Shown: piece by piece, positions 54,477 through 63,069 of the stretch
How positions within the stretch are numbered: the first letter of the stretch is position 1
How the letters are laid out: each line of letters begins with the position of its first letter
Origin: Maribacter sp.
Lineage (GTDB): Bacteria > Bacteroidota > Bacteroidia > Flavobacteriales > Flavobacteriaceae
Assembly: GCF_016744255.1 (NCBI RefSeq)
Contig: NZ_JADGES010000002.1
Span: 54,047-118,046 of the forward strand
Reading direction: 5' to 3'
DNA: 64,000 nt
Position numbers and translations under genes: made by a program
The notes under the pieces: model-generated
Told to the model about the DNA's origin: nothing
Databases searched by the model: none
What the model saw: only the letters and a program-made list of their open reading frames with translations

Positions 54477-55022
54477 ATGCCCGATACAGATAATGACAAA
54501 AGGCTTAAGCTATTTTTTTATAACGAATATCCTTCGTTAAAAGCCTATGTACATTCTAAAATTAAAGATACAGCAGACAGAGGTGCAGAAGATATTATAC
54601 AAGAAGTTGCTCTAAAAATCTTCTCAAGATCCAAAAATGCCTCTCCCATTACCAATGTTACTGGCTTTGTATATAATGCGGTGAAAAATAAAATTATAGA
54701 TACGTTACGAACCAAAAAAAACAATTTGTCATTTGAAGAAAAAACAGAATTAAAACTTCTAGAATTCTCTGAACTCATTTATGAAAATTCAACTGAAATA
54801 TATTCTGACAAAATGAAATTAGAGTTAAAAAAGGCAATTAGCGACCTAAAACCAGAGTATCAAAGTATAATTATAGCTATAGATTTTGAAGGCTATAGTT
54901 ATAAAGAAATTGCGTGGGATACAGGAATACCAGAAGGCACTCTTATGTCTAGAAGACATAGAGCACTATCTATATTGGCAAAAAAATTAATGCAACAAAA
55001 ACGTACAGCACATTTAATATAA
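54477..55022 (+). CDS. ECF-type RNA polymerase sigma factor
   Basis: The track starts at 54384, but the ATG at 54477 (MPDTDNDKRLKLFFYNEY) gives a regular start; the extra N-terminal residues look non-coding. 181 residues. Region 2 is NEYPSLKAYVHSKIKDTADRGAEDIIQEVALKIFSR, and region 4 is LKPEYQSIIIAIDFEGYSYKEIAWDTGIPEGTLMSRRHRALSILAKKL, a clear sigma-70 region 4 helix-turn-helix. A two-TM protein gene follows 6 bp later, where an anti-sigma factor is usually found. Confidence 0.85.
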   Translation: MPDTDNDKRLKLFFYNEYPSLKAYVHSKIKDTADRGAEDIIQEVALKIFSRSKNASPITNVTGFVYNAVKNKIIDTLRTKKNNLSFEEKTELKLLEFSELIYENSTEIYSDKMKLELKKAISDLKPEYQSIIIAIDFEGYSYKEIAWDTGIPEGTLMSRRHRALSILAKKLMQQKRTAHLI

Positions 55023-55028
55023 AAAATT

Positions 55029-55424
55029 ATGGAACAATACATTAAACATAAAATTAGAAGTAAAAATATTGGAACCATTGTAGGCTGGGTACTATTTGGT
55101 ATTATAGCAGCAATAGCTTTTGCTCTCCTTCTTGGTTTTGGAGTTATGTGGTTATGGAATTGGCTTATGCCAGAAATATTTGGCTTAACTACCATAGGGT
55201 ATTGGCAAGCTATTGGCCTTTTTGCTTTAGCAAAAATACTATTTGGATGCATTGGTGGAAATAGCTCTAGCAAAAAGAAAGAAAAAGAAAAGTCATTTTC
55301 CAACAAAAATGAAAAAGAATGCGGAGATTTTTCCAAATGGAAGCAATATGACCAATTCTGGAAAAAAGAAGGAGAAAATGCCTTTAACTCCTTTATTAAT
55401 CGAACTCCTGAAGAAGAAGAATAA
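55029..55424 (+). CDS. Two-TM protein coupled to the sigma-factor gene, 131 aa
   Basis: Two TM helices (IGTIVGWVLFGIIAAIAFALLLGFGVMWLWNWLM and IGYWQAIGLFALAKILFGCIGG) are followed by a Lys/Glu-rich segment (SSSKKKEKEKSFSNKNEKE) and a short tail rich in aromatic residues (FSKWKQYDQFWKKEGENAFNSFI). No zinc anti-sigma (HxxxCxxC) motif is visible, so it is not a classical anti-sigma factor, although its position suggests a linked role. It starts 6 bp after the sigma-factor stop. Confidence 0.65.
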   Translation: MEQYIKHKIRSKNIGTIVGWVLFGIIAAIAFALLLGFGVMWLWNWLMPEIFGLTTIGYWQAIGLFALAKILFGCIGGNSSSKKKEKEKSFSNKNEKECGDFSKWKQYDQFWKKEGENAFNSFINRTPEEEE

Positions 55425-55473
55425 AAACTGGATACCAAACGCAAATCCTAATAATGTTAAATAAATACAAAAC

Positions 55474-55504
55474 TTTGGAAACTTTTAATGTTTTTAAAGT
55501 TTCC
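55474..55504 (+). promoter_or_regulatory. Inverted repeat over the promoter of the TetR-efflux operon
   Basis: GGAAACTTT (55477-55485) and AAAGTTTCC (55496-55504) form a perfect 9-bp inverted repeat with a 10-bp spacer. It overlaps a TTTG (55474) and a TAaagTTT at near-promoter spacing. It ends 23 bp before the TetR start, so autorepression by TetR is likely. Confidence 0.6.
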
Positions 55505-55527
55505 GTGTGCTATCTTCACAGTCTCTT

Positions 55528-56133
55528 ATGAAAGATTTAATATTAAAGAAAGCTACCGATATGTTTTTAAACCTAGGGTTTAAAAGTGTTACCATGGATG
55601 ATTTGGCCAATGAAATAGCTATTTCCAAAAAGACTATTTATTCCCATTTTAAGAATAAAAGTGAACTAGTCCAAGAAGTAACCATGGATATGTTTTGTAA
55701 TATATCTGAGGGTATTGATTCCATTTGTGCTTTAGAAAAGAACCCTATTGAAGAACTTTATGATATTAAAAAGTTTGTTCTACTACATTTAAAAGATGAA
55801 AAATCATCTCCACAGTACCAATTACAGAAATATTATCCTAAAATACACAACACCATTAGGCAAAAGCATTTTGAAGTAATGCAAGATTGCGTAGTTATAA
55901 ATATTAAAAGAGGAATAGACCTTGGTATTTATAGAGAAAACCTGAATATTGAATTTGTTTCCAGAATATACTTTTCTGGTATAACCAATATAAAAGACCA
56001 ACAACTTTTCCCTTTAGAGATATTTCCTATCCGAACCCTTATGGATGAATACCTGGAATACCATTTAAGAGGTATAGTAACGCCAAAAGGAAGAAAAATA
56101 TTAAACACAATCATCAATTCAAATCATAATTAA
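55528..56133 (+). CDS. TetR family transcriptional regulator of efflux operon
   Basis: The ATG at 55528 is chosen instead of the GTG at 55507. 201 residues. The N-terminal helix-turn-helix is ILKKATDMFLNLGFKSVTMDDLANEIAISKKTIYSHFKNKSELV, which fits TetR; the C-terminal ~150 residues are helical and divergent, as usual for the ligand-binding domain. The TolC-like gene starts at the next base after its stop codon. It probably represses the three-gene pump that follows through the inverted repeat just upstream. Confidence 0.9.
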   Translation: MKDLILKKATDMFLNLGFKSVTMDDLANEIAISKKTIYSHFKNKSELVQEVTMDMFCNISEGIDSICALEKNPIEELYDIKKFVLLHLKDEKSSPQYQLQKYYPKIHNTIRQKHFEVMQDCVVINIKRGIDLGIYRENLNIEFVSRIYFSGITNIKDQQLFPLEIFPIRTLMDEYLEYHLRGIVTPKGRKILNTIINSNHN

Positions 56134-57474
56134 ATGCGAACTAAATTATTACTATTACTAACCTTAGCTTATGTATCCGTAAGCTATTCCCAAGATAAAA
56201 CAAACAGTTTTACTTTGGATGAAGCTGTTTCTTTTGCTCTAAAAAATAACTATAGTGCAATTAACGCAGAAAGAGATATTATCGATGCCCAAAAACAAAA
56301 ATGGGAAACCATTGCTGGTGGCTTACCTCAAATTAGTGGAGCAATTAGCTACCAAAACCAATTAAAGCAGCCTGTATCTCTAATTCCAGGAGAATTTGCT
56401 GGTGGAGAAGCTGGCACTTTTATTCCCATAGTTTTTGGACAAGCACAAACTGCCTCTGCCACAGCAACCTTATCTCAACAAATTTTCGACGGCTCTTATA
56501 TTGTAGGTGTGCAAGCTTCCAAAGTATTTTTAAGCTACAGCGCTAACAACAAAGAAAAAACCCGATTAGAAGTTAGGAAGGCTGTTACCCAAGCCTATGG
56601 TAATGTACTCCTTGCAAACGAGAGTGTTTCTATTTTTGAAAAGAACAAAAATACTCTAGAAAAAAACCTCGAGGAAACCACTAAAATATATGAAAACGGA
56701 TTAGCCGATGAAGAAAGTGTGGAACAATTACAAATTACACTTTCATCCATAGACCATCAATTAAAAAATGCGGTTAGATTAAAAGACATTACTTTACAAA
56801 TGTTAAACCTAGTAATGGGGATTGCTATTGATGCTCCTACGAAACTAGAGGATAACCTAGATGCATTAACCCAAAAGCAAATTAAATTAGATTTACTAGA
56901 GTCTAACCTTACCATTGAAAATAATGTTGACTATAAACTAGCCACTAATTTAAATGAGCAACGTTTTTACGAGCATAAACTTGCTAAAAGTAAAGCATTA
57001 CCAACCTTAAATGCATTTGTTAACTATGGTACTACTGGCTATGCAGATGATTTTAACTTTCTGCAAAGCGACCAACAATGGTTCGACTCTTCTATTCTGG
57101 GTTTCGATTTAAACATTCCCATTTTCAGCTCCTTAAAAAGAAGCGCCAGTACCCAACGTGCTAAAATTGCTCTGGAGAAAGCAAAAACACAGTTAAAAGA
57201 AGCAGAACAACAAATACGCTTACAATTAGAAAATGCTAAAAGCGATTACATTTTAGCAATTGATCAATACCAAACAGCAAAAGATAATTTAGGCCTTGCG
57301 GAACGCATTGAAAAAAAGAATCAGATTAAGTATTTCGAAGGATTAGCAACTAGCTTTGAGCTTAGACAAGCCCAAACACAATTATATACTACCCAACAAG
57401 AGTATTTACAATCTATGATAGAAGTTATCAATAAGAAAACCGAATTAGAAATTATTCTTAATGCCGAATCCTAA
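56134..57474 (+). CDS. TolC family outer-membrane efflux protein
   Basis: 446 residues. A signal peptide (to SYSQ) is followed by two OEP repeats with long coiled-coil helices: LDEAVSFALKNNYSAINAERDIIDAQKQKWETIAGGLPQISGAISYQNQ and the mirror-image second half (LATNLNEQRFYEHKLAKSKALPTLNAFVNYGTTG, ...FEGLATSFELRQAQTQLYTTQQEYLQSM). It forms the outer-membrane exit duct for the RND pump encoded two genes on. Confidence 0.92.
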   Translation: MRTKLLLLLTLAYVSVSYSQDKTNSFTLDEAVSFALKNNYSAINAERDIIDAQKQKWETIAGGLPQISGAISYQNQLKQPVSLIPGEFAGGEAGTFIPIVFGQAQTASATATLSQQIFDGSYIVGVQASKVFLSYSANNKEKTRLEVRKAVTQAYGNVLLANESVSIFEKNKNTLEKNLEETTKIYENGLADEESVEQLQITLSSIDHQLKNAVRLKDITLQMLNLVMGIAIDAPTKLEDNLDALTQKQIKLDLLESNLTIENNVDYKLATNLNEQRFYEHKLAKSKALPTLNAFVNYGTTGYADDFNFLQSDQQWFDSSILGFDLNIPIFSSLKRSASTQRAKIALEKAKTQLKEAEQQIRLQLENAKSDYILAIDQYQTAKDNLGLAERIEKKNQIKYFEGLATSFELRQAQTQLYTTQQEYLQSMIEVINKKTELEIILNAES

Positions 57475-57505
57475 TCAAAAAACATCAACATATAAATCAA
57501 TCCAA

Positions 57506-58669
57506 ATGAAAAGAATTATTTATCTAGCAGCTTTTGCTATATTATTGTCCGCTTGCGGTGGTAAGGAACAATCCGTTGAATCCGTAATAAGTACTAATAA
57601 TATTGCCAAAATAAAAGAGAAGAAAGCAGCAATAGAAAAAGAACAAGAAGTAGTAACTGCAAACTTGCAAATGCTTAAAGATGCATTGGCCGAGTTAGAC
57701 ACAGTAAAGAAAATTCCTTTAATATCTACATTCTTAGCGAAACAAGAAGTTTTTAACCACTATGTAGAACTCCAAGGTAATGTTACCACAAAGAACTTAC
57801 TTACCATAACTCCAGAAATGAGTGGAATTCTTAAAACCGTTACCGTTAAAGAAGGACAACGCGTAAGTAAAGGGCAGACCTTAGCTATACTAGATGATGG
57901 TGGAATAGGCCAAGAACTTGCTCAACTACAAATACAAGCAGATTTGGCTAAAACAACTTTTGAACGTCAAGAGCGCTTATGGGAACAAAAAATAGGTAGC
58001 GAAATGGACTTTTTACAAGCAAAATCTAACTACAATGCCCAATCCAAAGCCATTAATCAATTACAACAACAACTTGCTAAAACAGTAGTAAAAGCTCCTT
58101 TTTCTGGAGTCATTGATGATGTAATTACGGAACCTGGTAATGTAACGGCTGCTGGGCAAACGCCTCTTTTTTTATTAGTTAATTTAAACCGTATGTACAT
58201 TGAAACAGATGTACCCGAAAGTCATATATCTAACATTAAGAAAAACAAAGCTGTACTTGTAGATATTCCAGTTTTAAATAAAGAAATCTCCACTAAGGTT
58301 GCACAAGTTGGCAGTTATATTAACCCTGCAAACCGTACTTTTAAAATAGAAGTTAATGTTCCTAATCCAGACAAAACCATTAAGCCAAACCTAACAGCAA
58401 AGCTTAAAATTAATGACTATACCAGTGAAAATGCTGTTTTAATACCGCAAAGTATTATTTCTGAAAATGCCAAAGGACAACAGTATATTTATGTGCTTAA
58501 AAACAAAGAAAACAATCATGGTGAAGCAACTAGAGTAATTATTAAAACAGGCAAAACTCAAGATGATCTTATTGAAGTTTTAAGTGGAATAGAAGTTGGA
58601 GAAGAAATTATACAAGAAGGCGCCAGAACTGTAAAGAATGGCCAAACTGTTGAAGTAATTAATTCATAA
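57506..58669 (+). CDS. RND efflux periplasmic adaptor, lipoprotein
   Basis: The track starts at 57461 inside the TolC gene; the ATG at 57506 gives a proper lipoprotein signal (MKRIIYLAAFAILLSACGG). Lipoyl half-motifs are ITPEMSGILKTVTVKEGQRVSKGQTLAILDDG and VKAPFSGVIDDVITEPGNVTAAGQTPLFLLV with a helical hairpin between. A coiled stretch (KIKEKKAAIEKEQEVVTANLQML) precedes the first. It joins permease and TolC. The permease gene follows 9 bp later. Confidence 0.92.
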   Translation: MKRIIYLAAFAILLSACGGKEQSVESVISTNNIAKIKEKKAAIEKEQEVVTANLQMLKDALAELDTVKKIPLISTFLAKQEVFNHYVELQGNVTTKNLLTITPEMSGILKTVTVKEGQRVSKGQTLAILDDGGIGQELAQLQIQADLAKTTFERQERLWEQKIGSEMDFLQAKSNYNAQSKAINQLQQQLAKTVVKAPFSGVIDDVITEPGNVTAAGQTPLFLLVNLNRMYIETDVPESHISNIKKNKAVLVDIPVLNKEISTKVAQVGSYINPANRTFKIEVNVPNPDKTIKPNLTAKLKINDYTSENAVLIPQSIISENAKGQQYIYVLKNKENNHGEATRVIIKTGKTQDDLIEVLSGIEVGEEIIQEGARTVKNGQTVEVINS

Positions 58670-58678
58670 AAAAAACTC

Positions 58679-61600
58679 ATGAGCAAAAATAAAATAATGC
58701 ATAAAGAGTTTAAACTCTCTTCTTGGGCAATAGAAAATAAGACTACGATATACGTATTAATTATTCTATTTTTAATACTAGGTGTATCTGCTTTTTATAG
58801 CATGCCAAGAGAAAACTTCCCAGAAGTAAATGAAACCAAAATCTATGTAAGCTCTGTTTTTCCTGGAAACACAGCAGAAGACATAGAAAAACTAATTACA
58901 GATCCATTAGAGGATAAACTAAAAACAGTGAGTAATGTGGTAGAAACTACATCTACCTCACAAGAAGATTATTCCTTAGTTGTTGTTGAGTTTGATGAAG
59001 GGCTAACGGTTGACCAAGCAAAGCAAAAAGTAAAAGATCAGATAGATACAGAAACTTCTAGTGAAGACTGGCCCACTTTTAATGATGCCAAAGTAGAACC
59101 TAATGTGTTTGAGCTGAGCATGTCTGAAGAAATGCCAATTCTAAACATTAACATTTCTGGAGATTACCCTGTTGAGAAGTTAAAAGAATACGGAGAATAT
59201 TTGCAAGATGAAATTGAAAACTTGCAAGAAATTAAGCAAGTAGACATCCGTGGAGCCCAGGATAAAGAAGTTGCTGTAGAAGTAGACATTTATAAAATGA
59301 TGTCTGCCAAAGTAAGTTTTGACGATATTAGAAATGCAATTGCTGGGGGTAATGTTACCATGTCTGCTGGAAATTTAATTACAAGTGGGCAAAGAAGAAC
59401 CATACGAATTTTAGGCGAAATTGATACCCCTGCAGATTTAGAAAACTTTGTAGTTAAATCGGAGAATGAAAATCCTATATATCTTAAGGATTTAGCTACT
59501 ATAACATTTAAAGAAAAAGATAGAACTACCTACGCTAGAGAATTTGGAAATAGAGTAGTAATGCTAGACGTTAAAAAACGTGCTGGTAAAAATATGATTG
59601 ATGCTACCTCTCAGGTTCGCGATATTGTCGAAGATGCAATAGAAAATGAATTCCCAAAAGATCTACATATTACTATCGCAAATGACCAATCTTCTGTAAC
59701 TATTACACAAGTAGACGATTTGGTGAATAACATCATCTTTGGAATAATACTGGTAGTAACGGTATTAATGTTCTTCTTAGGTTTTAAAAACGCTGTGTTT
59801 GTTGGTTTTGCGATACCCATGTCCATGTTTATGTCCATATTAATCTTAAATGCATTTGGGTATACCTTGAATGTTATGATTCTTTTTGGATTAATTATGG
59901 GGCTAGGTATGCTGGTTGATAACGGTATTGTAGTGGTTGAAAATGTGTATCGCCTTATGGATGAAGAAGGCATGGGAAGAGTTGAAGCTGCCAAAAAAGG
60001 TATCGGAGAAATTGCCTTCCCCATCATCATCTCTACCGCAACAACTGTCGCAGCCTTTATTCCTTTAGGATTATGGCCCGGAGTAATGGGAGAATTTATG
60101 ATTCTATTACCCATAACACTTTCTACCGTACTAGGATCTTCCCTTTTTGTTGCAATTTTCTTTAACTCGGTACTAGTATCACAATTTATGAGTGTGGAAG
60201 ATGTAGACATGCCCATGAAAAAAATAATCATTACAACTGCAGTAATGGTTACTATAGGTCTAATTATTGTTTTTACCGGAGGCACATACAGAGGACTTGG
60301 AACATTGATGATTTTTACTGCTGTAATGCTTTGGATGTATAGACTATTCCTAAGAAATTGGGCTAATACTTTCCAAAATAAAGCACTTCCATGGTTAGAG
60401 AGAATGTATGAAAGAACACTAAGATGGGCACTTACCGGATTAACTCCTTATATCTTAACCGTAAGTACATTTGCTCTATTAATAATCTCTTTCATGGCAT
60501 TTGGCTGGTCTTTAGGTACCCAAAGAACTAAAGTGGAATTTTTCCCAGACAATAAGCCTAATCAGATTATTGTATACATAGAATACCCAGAAGGGACAGA
60601 TATTGAAAAAACCAATCAGATTACAGAGTCTATTGAAAAAAGAGTCTATAAGGTTTTAAACGCCCCTCTTTATATGGATGGCGACTATAATTTCATGGTT
60701 GAAAGTGCTGTTTCTCAAGTAGGAGAAGGAGCAGGAAACCCAAATACAGATGGCGGTTCCTCTGCAGAAATGCCGCATAAAGGTAAAATTACTGCTTCCA
60801 TGCGAGAATTTAAATATCGCCGTGGTTTAGATAGTGAAGAATTACGCCAAAAAGTACAAGAAGCACTTGTTGGCATTTACCCAGGAGTTTTAATTTCTGT
60901 AGAAAAAGATGCTAATGGCCCACCTGTTGGTAATCCTATAAACATTGAGATTGAAGGCGATGATTATGCGGAACTTATCCATGAAGCTGAAAAAATGCGA
61001 AACTTTATTAATACCAAGAATATTGCTGGTATCGATGAATTAAAAATTGATGTTAATAGAGACAAACCATCGATGCTCGTTGAAGTAGACCGTAAAAAAG
61101 CTGGTGAATTAGGAGTTAGTGCATCCCAAGTGGGTAGCCAATTACGTAATTCTATCTTTGGAACAAAAGCAGGAACCTACAAAGAAGAGGGAGAAGACTA
61201 TGACATCTACGTTCGTTTTAATGAAGAAAACAGATATAATAAAAGTGCTTTATTTAACCAGAAAATAACTTTTAGGGACATGGCTTCTGGTCAGATTAAA
61301 GAAGTGCCTGTTTCAGCAGTAGCAAAACAAGGTAATAATTCTGGTTTTAGTGCTATTAAGCATAAAGATGCACGCAGGGTAGTTACTGTGTATTCTGCAC
61401 TATCCCCTGGATATACTGATGCCGCAGCAATAGTTGGTGTTATTCAAAAAGAAATGAAATCTTATAAAAATTTACCAAGTAATATTAAGATAGATTATAC
61501 GGGGCAAATTGAAGAACAAAATAAAGAAATGGCATTCTTAGTTGGAGCTTTCTTTACCGGTTTAGGGTTAATTTTCTTTATTTTAATATTCCAATTTAAC

Positions 61601-62167
61601 TCGGTAAGTAATCCTTCTATTATAATGCTAGCCATATTCCTTAGTTTAATTGGAGTATTTGGAGGATTAGTAATTTCTGGATCTGCGTTTGTTATTATGA
61701 TGACTATGATGGGGATTATATCCTTGGCAGGTATTGTTGTTAACAACGGGGTAGTACTACTAGATTACACCCAATTACTAATTGATCGTAAAAAAATTGA
61801 ATTAGATTTAGACAAGGATGAATATTTAGAAAACATAGACCTTTTTGAAGCCATTGTAAAAGGAGGAAAAGCGCGTTTACGCCCAGTACTATTAACTGCA
61901 ATTACAACCATTCTTGGTTTAATACCATTAGCAATAGGACTTAATATAGATTTCTTTTCTTTAATGAATGACCTCGATGCTAAAGTTTATATTGGAGGAG
62001 ATAACGTAATATTTTGGGGGCCACTAGCATGGACGGTAATTTACGGCTTACTAATTGCCACCTTCTTAACATTAATCGTTGTACCAATATTCTTTAATCT
62101 TATCTATAGAGTCAAGGTTAGAATAAGAAACGGCAGATCTAATAATAAATCTAAAGTTGTTGTTTAA
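58679..62167 (+). CDS. RND multidrug-type efflux permease (AcrB/MMPL superfamily, HAE1-like)
   Basis: 1162 residues, twelve TM helices with two large periplasmic loops. MPRENFPEVNETKIYVSSVFPGNTAEDIEKLITDPLEDKL is the N-terminal porter start, and LGMLVDNGIVVVENVYRLMDEEG in TM4 carries the proton-relay Asp of the hydrophobe/amphiphile exporters. GKARLRPVLLTAITTILGLIPLAIG is the later conserved block. It is longer than AcrB by ~110 residues, partly from an insertion after the sixth helix. Its substrate is unknown; last gene of the operon, followed by a terminator. Confidence 0.93.
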   Translation: MSKNKIMHKEFKLSSWAIENKTTIYVLIILFLILGVSAFYSMPRENFPEVNETKIYVSSVFPGNTAEDIEKLITDPLEDKLKTVSNVVETTSTSQEDYSLVVVEFDEGLTVDQAKQKVKDQIDTETSSEDWPTFNDAKVEPNVFELSMSEEMPILNINISGDYPVEKLKEYGEYLQDEIENLQEIKQVDIRGAQDKEVAVEVDIYKMMSAKVSFDDIRNAIAGGNVTMSAGNLITSGQRRTIRILGEIDTPADLENFVVKSENENPIYLKDLATITFKEKDRTTYAREFGNRVVMLDVKKRAGKNMIDATSQVRDIVEDAIENEFPKDLHITIANDQSSVTITQVDDLVNNIIFGIILVVTVLMFFLGFKNAVFVGFAIPMSMFMSILILNAFGYTLNVMILFGLIMGLGMLVDNGIVVVENVYRLMDEEGMGRVEAAKKGIGEIAFPIIISTATTVAAFIPLGLWPGVMGEFMILLPITLSTVLGSSLFVAIFFNSVLVSQFMSVEDVDMPMKKIIITTAVMVTIGLIIVFTGGTYRGLGTLMIFTAVMLWMYRLFLRNWANTFQNKALPWLERMYERTLRWALTGLTPYILTVSTFALLIISFMAFGWSLGTQRTKVEFFPDNKPNQIIVYIEYPEGTDIEKTNQITESIEKRVYKVLNAPLYMDGDYNFMVESAVSQVGEGAGNPNTDGGSSAEMPHKGKITASMREFKYRRGLDSEELRQKVQEALVGIYPGVLISVEKDANGPPVGNPINIEIEGDDYAELIHEAEKMRNFINTKNIAGIDELKIDVNRDKPSMLVEVDRKKAGELGVSASQVGSQLRNSIFGTKAGTYKEEGEDYDIYVRFNEENRYNKSALFNQKITFRDMASGQIKEVPVSAVAKQGNNSGFSAIKHKDARRVVTVYSALSPGYTDAAAIVGVIQKEMKSYKNLPSNIKIDYTGQIEEQNKEMAFLVGAFFTGLGLIFFILIFQFNSVSNPSIIMLAIFLSLIGVFGGLVISGSAFVIMMTMMGIISLAGIVVNNGVVLLDYTQLLIDRKKIELDLDKDEYLENIDLFEAIVKGGKARLRPVLLTAITTILGLIPLAIGLNIDFFSLMNDLDAKVYIGGDNVIFWGPLAWTVIYGLLIATFLTLIVVPIFFNLIYRVKVRIRNGRSNNKSKVVV

Positions 62168-62186
62168 TTAAGCAACTATTAATTGT

Positions 62187-62224
62187 AAAAAAGGGGTCAT
62201 ATTTATAATCTGACCCCCTTTTTT
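62187..62224 (+). terminator. Rho-independent terminator of the efflux operon
   Basis: GGGGTCA pairs with TGACCCC, extended by A/T pairs with one extra C, around an 11-nt loop; CTTTTTT follows. 20 bp after the permease stop. Confidence 0.8.
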
Positions 62225-62466
62225 ATATACCTAATTTGAAACTATACTCTATACATGTCAAAGTATTAAAACAAATAATTGCTATAGAATAAGACGATAT
62301 CTTATCTTTTAAATAATTAACAACTCTAAAGAGCACTATTACTTCTTGTGAATTCTCTAAAATAAACCAATGCTTATAAAAGCAAAAAATCCAAAAAGTA
62401 GTAACTTTCTGGATTGTTCTTAACAACTCGTAATGGTCTTTTAAAACGCTGGCCTATAAATCAAAC

Positions 62467-62817
62467 TTATTTATTCAATACAACAGCCTCTGCATTATTC
62501 CATTGCGTAATATTTGCAATCTTATTATCTGTAAAATCTACTTCTTTAAGCTTTTTTCCTTCCCAGAAAAACCATTTTCCCATTTTTACGCCATTAGTAT
62601 ATTGCCCCATAGCAATTTTCTTGCCCTCTTCGTTATACATTCTCCACTCTCCTTGTAATTGCTCGTTTACAAAGAAACCCGTTTGAGAAATTTTACCATT
62701 TTCATGGTAGTACGTTACTTTTACCATTTCTCCTTCTACTTCATAAGTAGGTGTAGTATCTTGTGCATACATGCCGACAGAGGCTATAAGTGCTAAAAAT
62801 AAGATTGCTCTTTTCAT
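62467..62817 (-). CDS. Exported YwqK/MORN-like repeat protein, 116 aa
   Basis: A signal peptide (MKRAILFLALIASVGMYAQ) leads to a beta-rich protein with repeats of the type YYHENGKISQTGFFVNEQLQGEWRMYNEEGKKIAMGQYTNGVKMGKWFFWEGKKLKEVDF. This G-(K/E)-x-x-G-x-W/F pattern fits MORN or YwqK-type repeats. YwqK was named as an antitoxin in Bacillus, but similar repeats in Bacteroidota occur as stand-alone exported proteins, and no toxin gene lies beside it. It is monocistronic and convergent with the efflux operon terminator region. Confidence 0.75.
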   Translation of the reverse strand: MKRAILFLALIASVGMYAQDTTPTYEVEGEMVKVTYYHENGKISQTGFFVNEQLQGEWRMYNEEGKKIAMGQYTNGVKMGKWFFWEGKKLKEVDFTDNKIANITQWNNAEAVVLNK

Positions 62818-63040
62818 AATTATATATTTAAATCAACATTTTATTTACAATAACATAACAAATATAGCAATATTTATAATATGCAAAACTTTATAGTAAC
62901 CTTTAATTTACATTAAATTTACATTAAACTCGTAATTAGCTTACTGTTAGTTATTTATAATTTTTAAACCTCACGCCATCAGTCGTTACAAAAACAAAAA
63001 AATCCGTTGTATTTAATCCTGTTAAATTGCGGATACTTCT

Positions 63041-63048
63041 TAAATTTG
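63041..63048 (+). promoter_or_regulatory. Candidate -7 element of aspS
   Basis: TAAATTTG matches TAnnTTTG exactly, 21 bp before the aspS start. No TTTG is found at the usual 19-21 bp distance upstream. Confidence 0.4.
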
Positions 63049-63069
63049 CCAACAAAATCAAAAACGGTT

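Noticed and set aside
59611-60285. 224-aa open frame on the minus strand
   Set aside because: It lies wholly inside the RND permease gene and is rich in Ile/Thr/Met/Pro as expected for an antisense frame of a membrane protein; no domain seen.
62223-62426. 67-aa minus-strand frame
   Set aside because: Starts near the operon terminator region and has no motif; judged non-coding.
62467-62817. Toxin-antitoxin module
   Set aside because: YwqK-type naming is inherited from Bacillus; the protein has a signal peptide and there is no toxin gene beside it.
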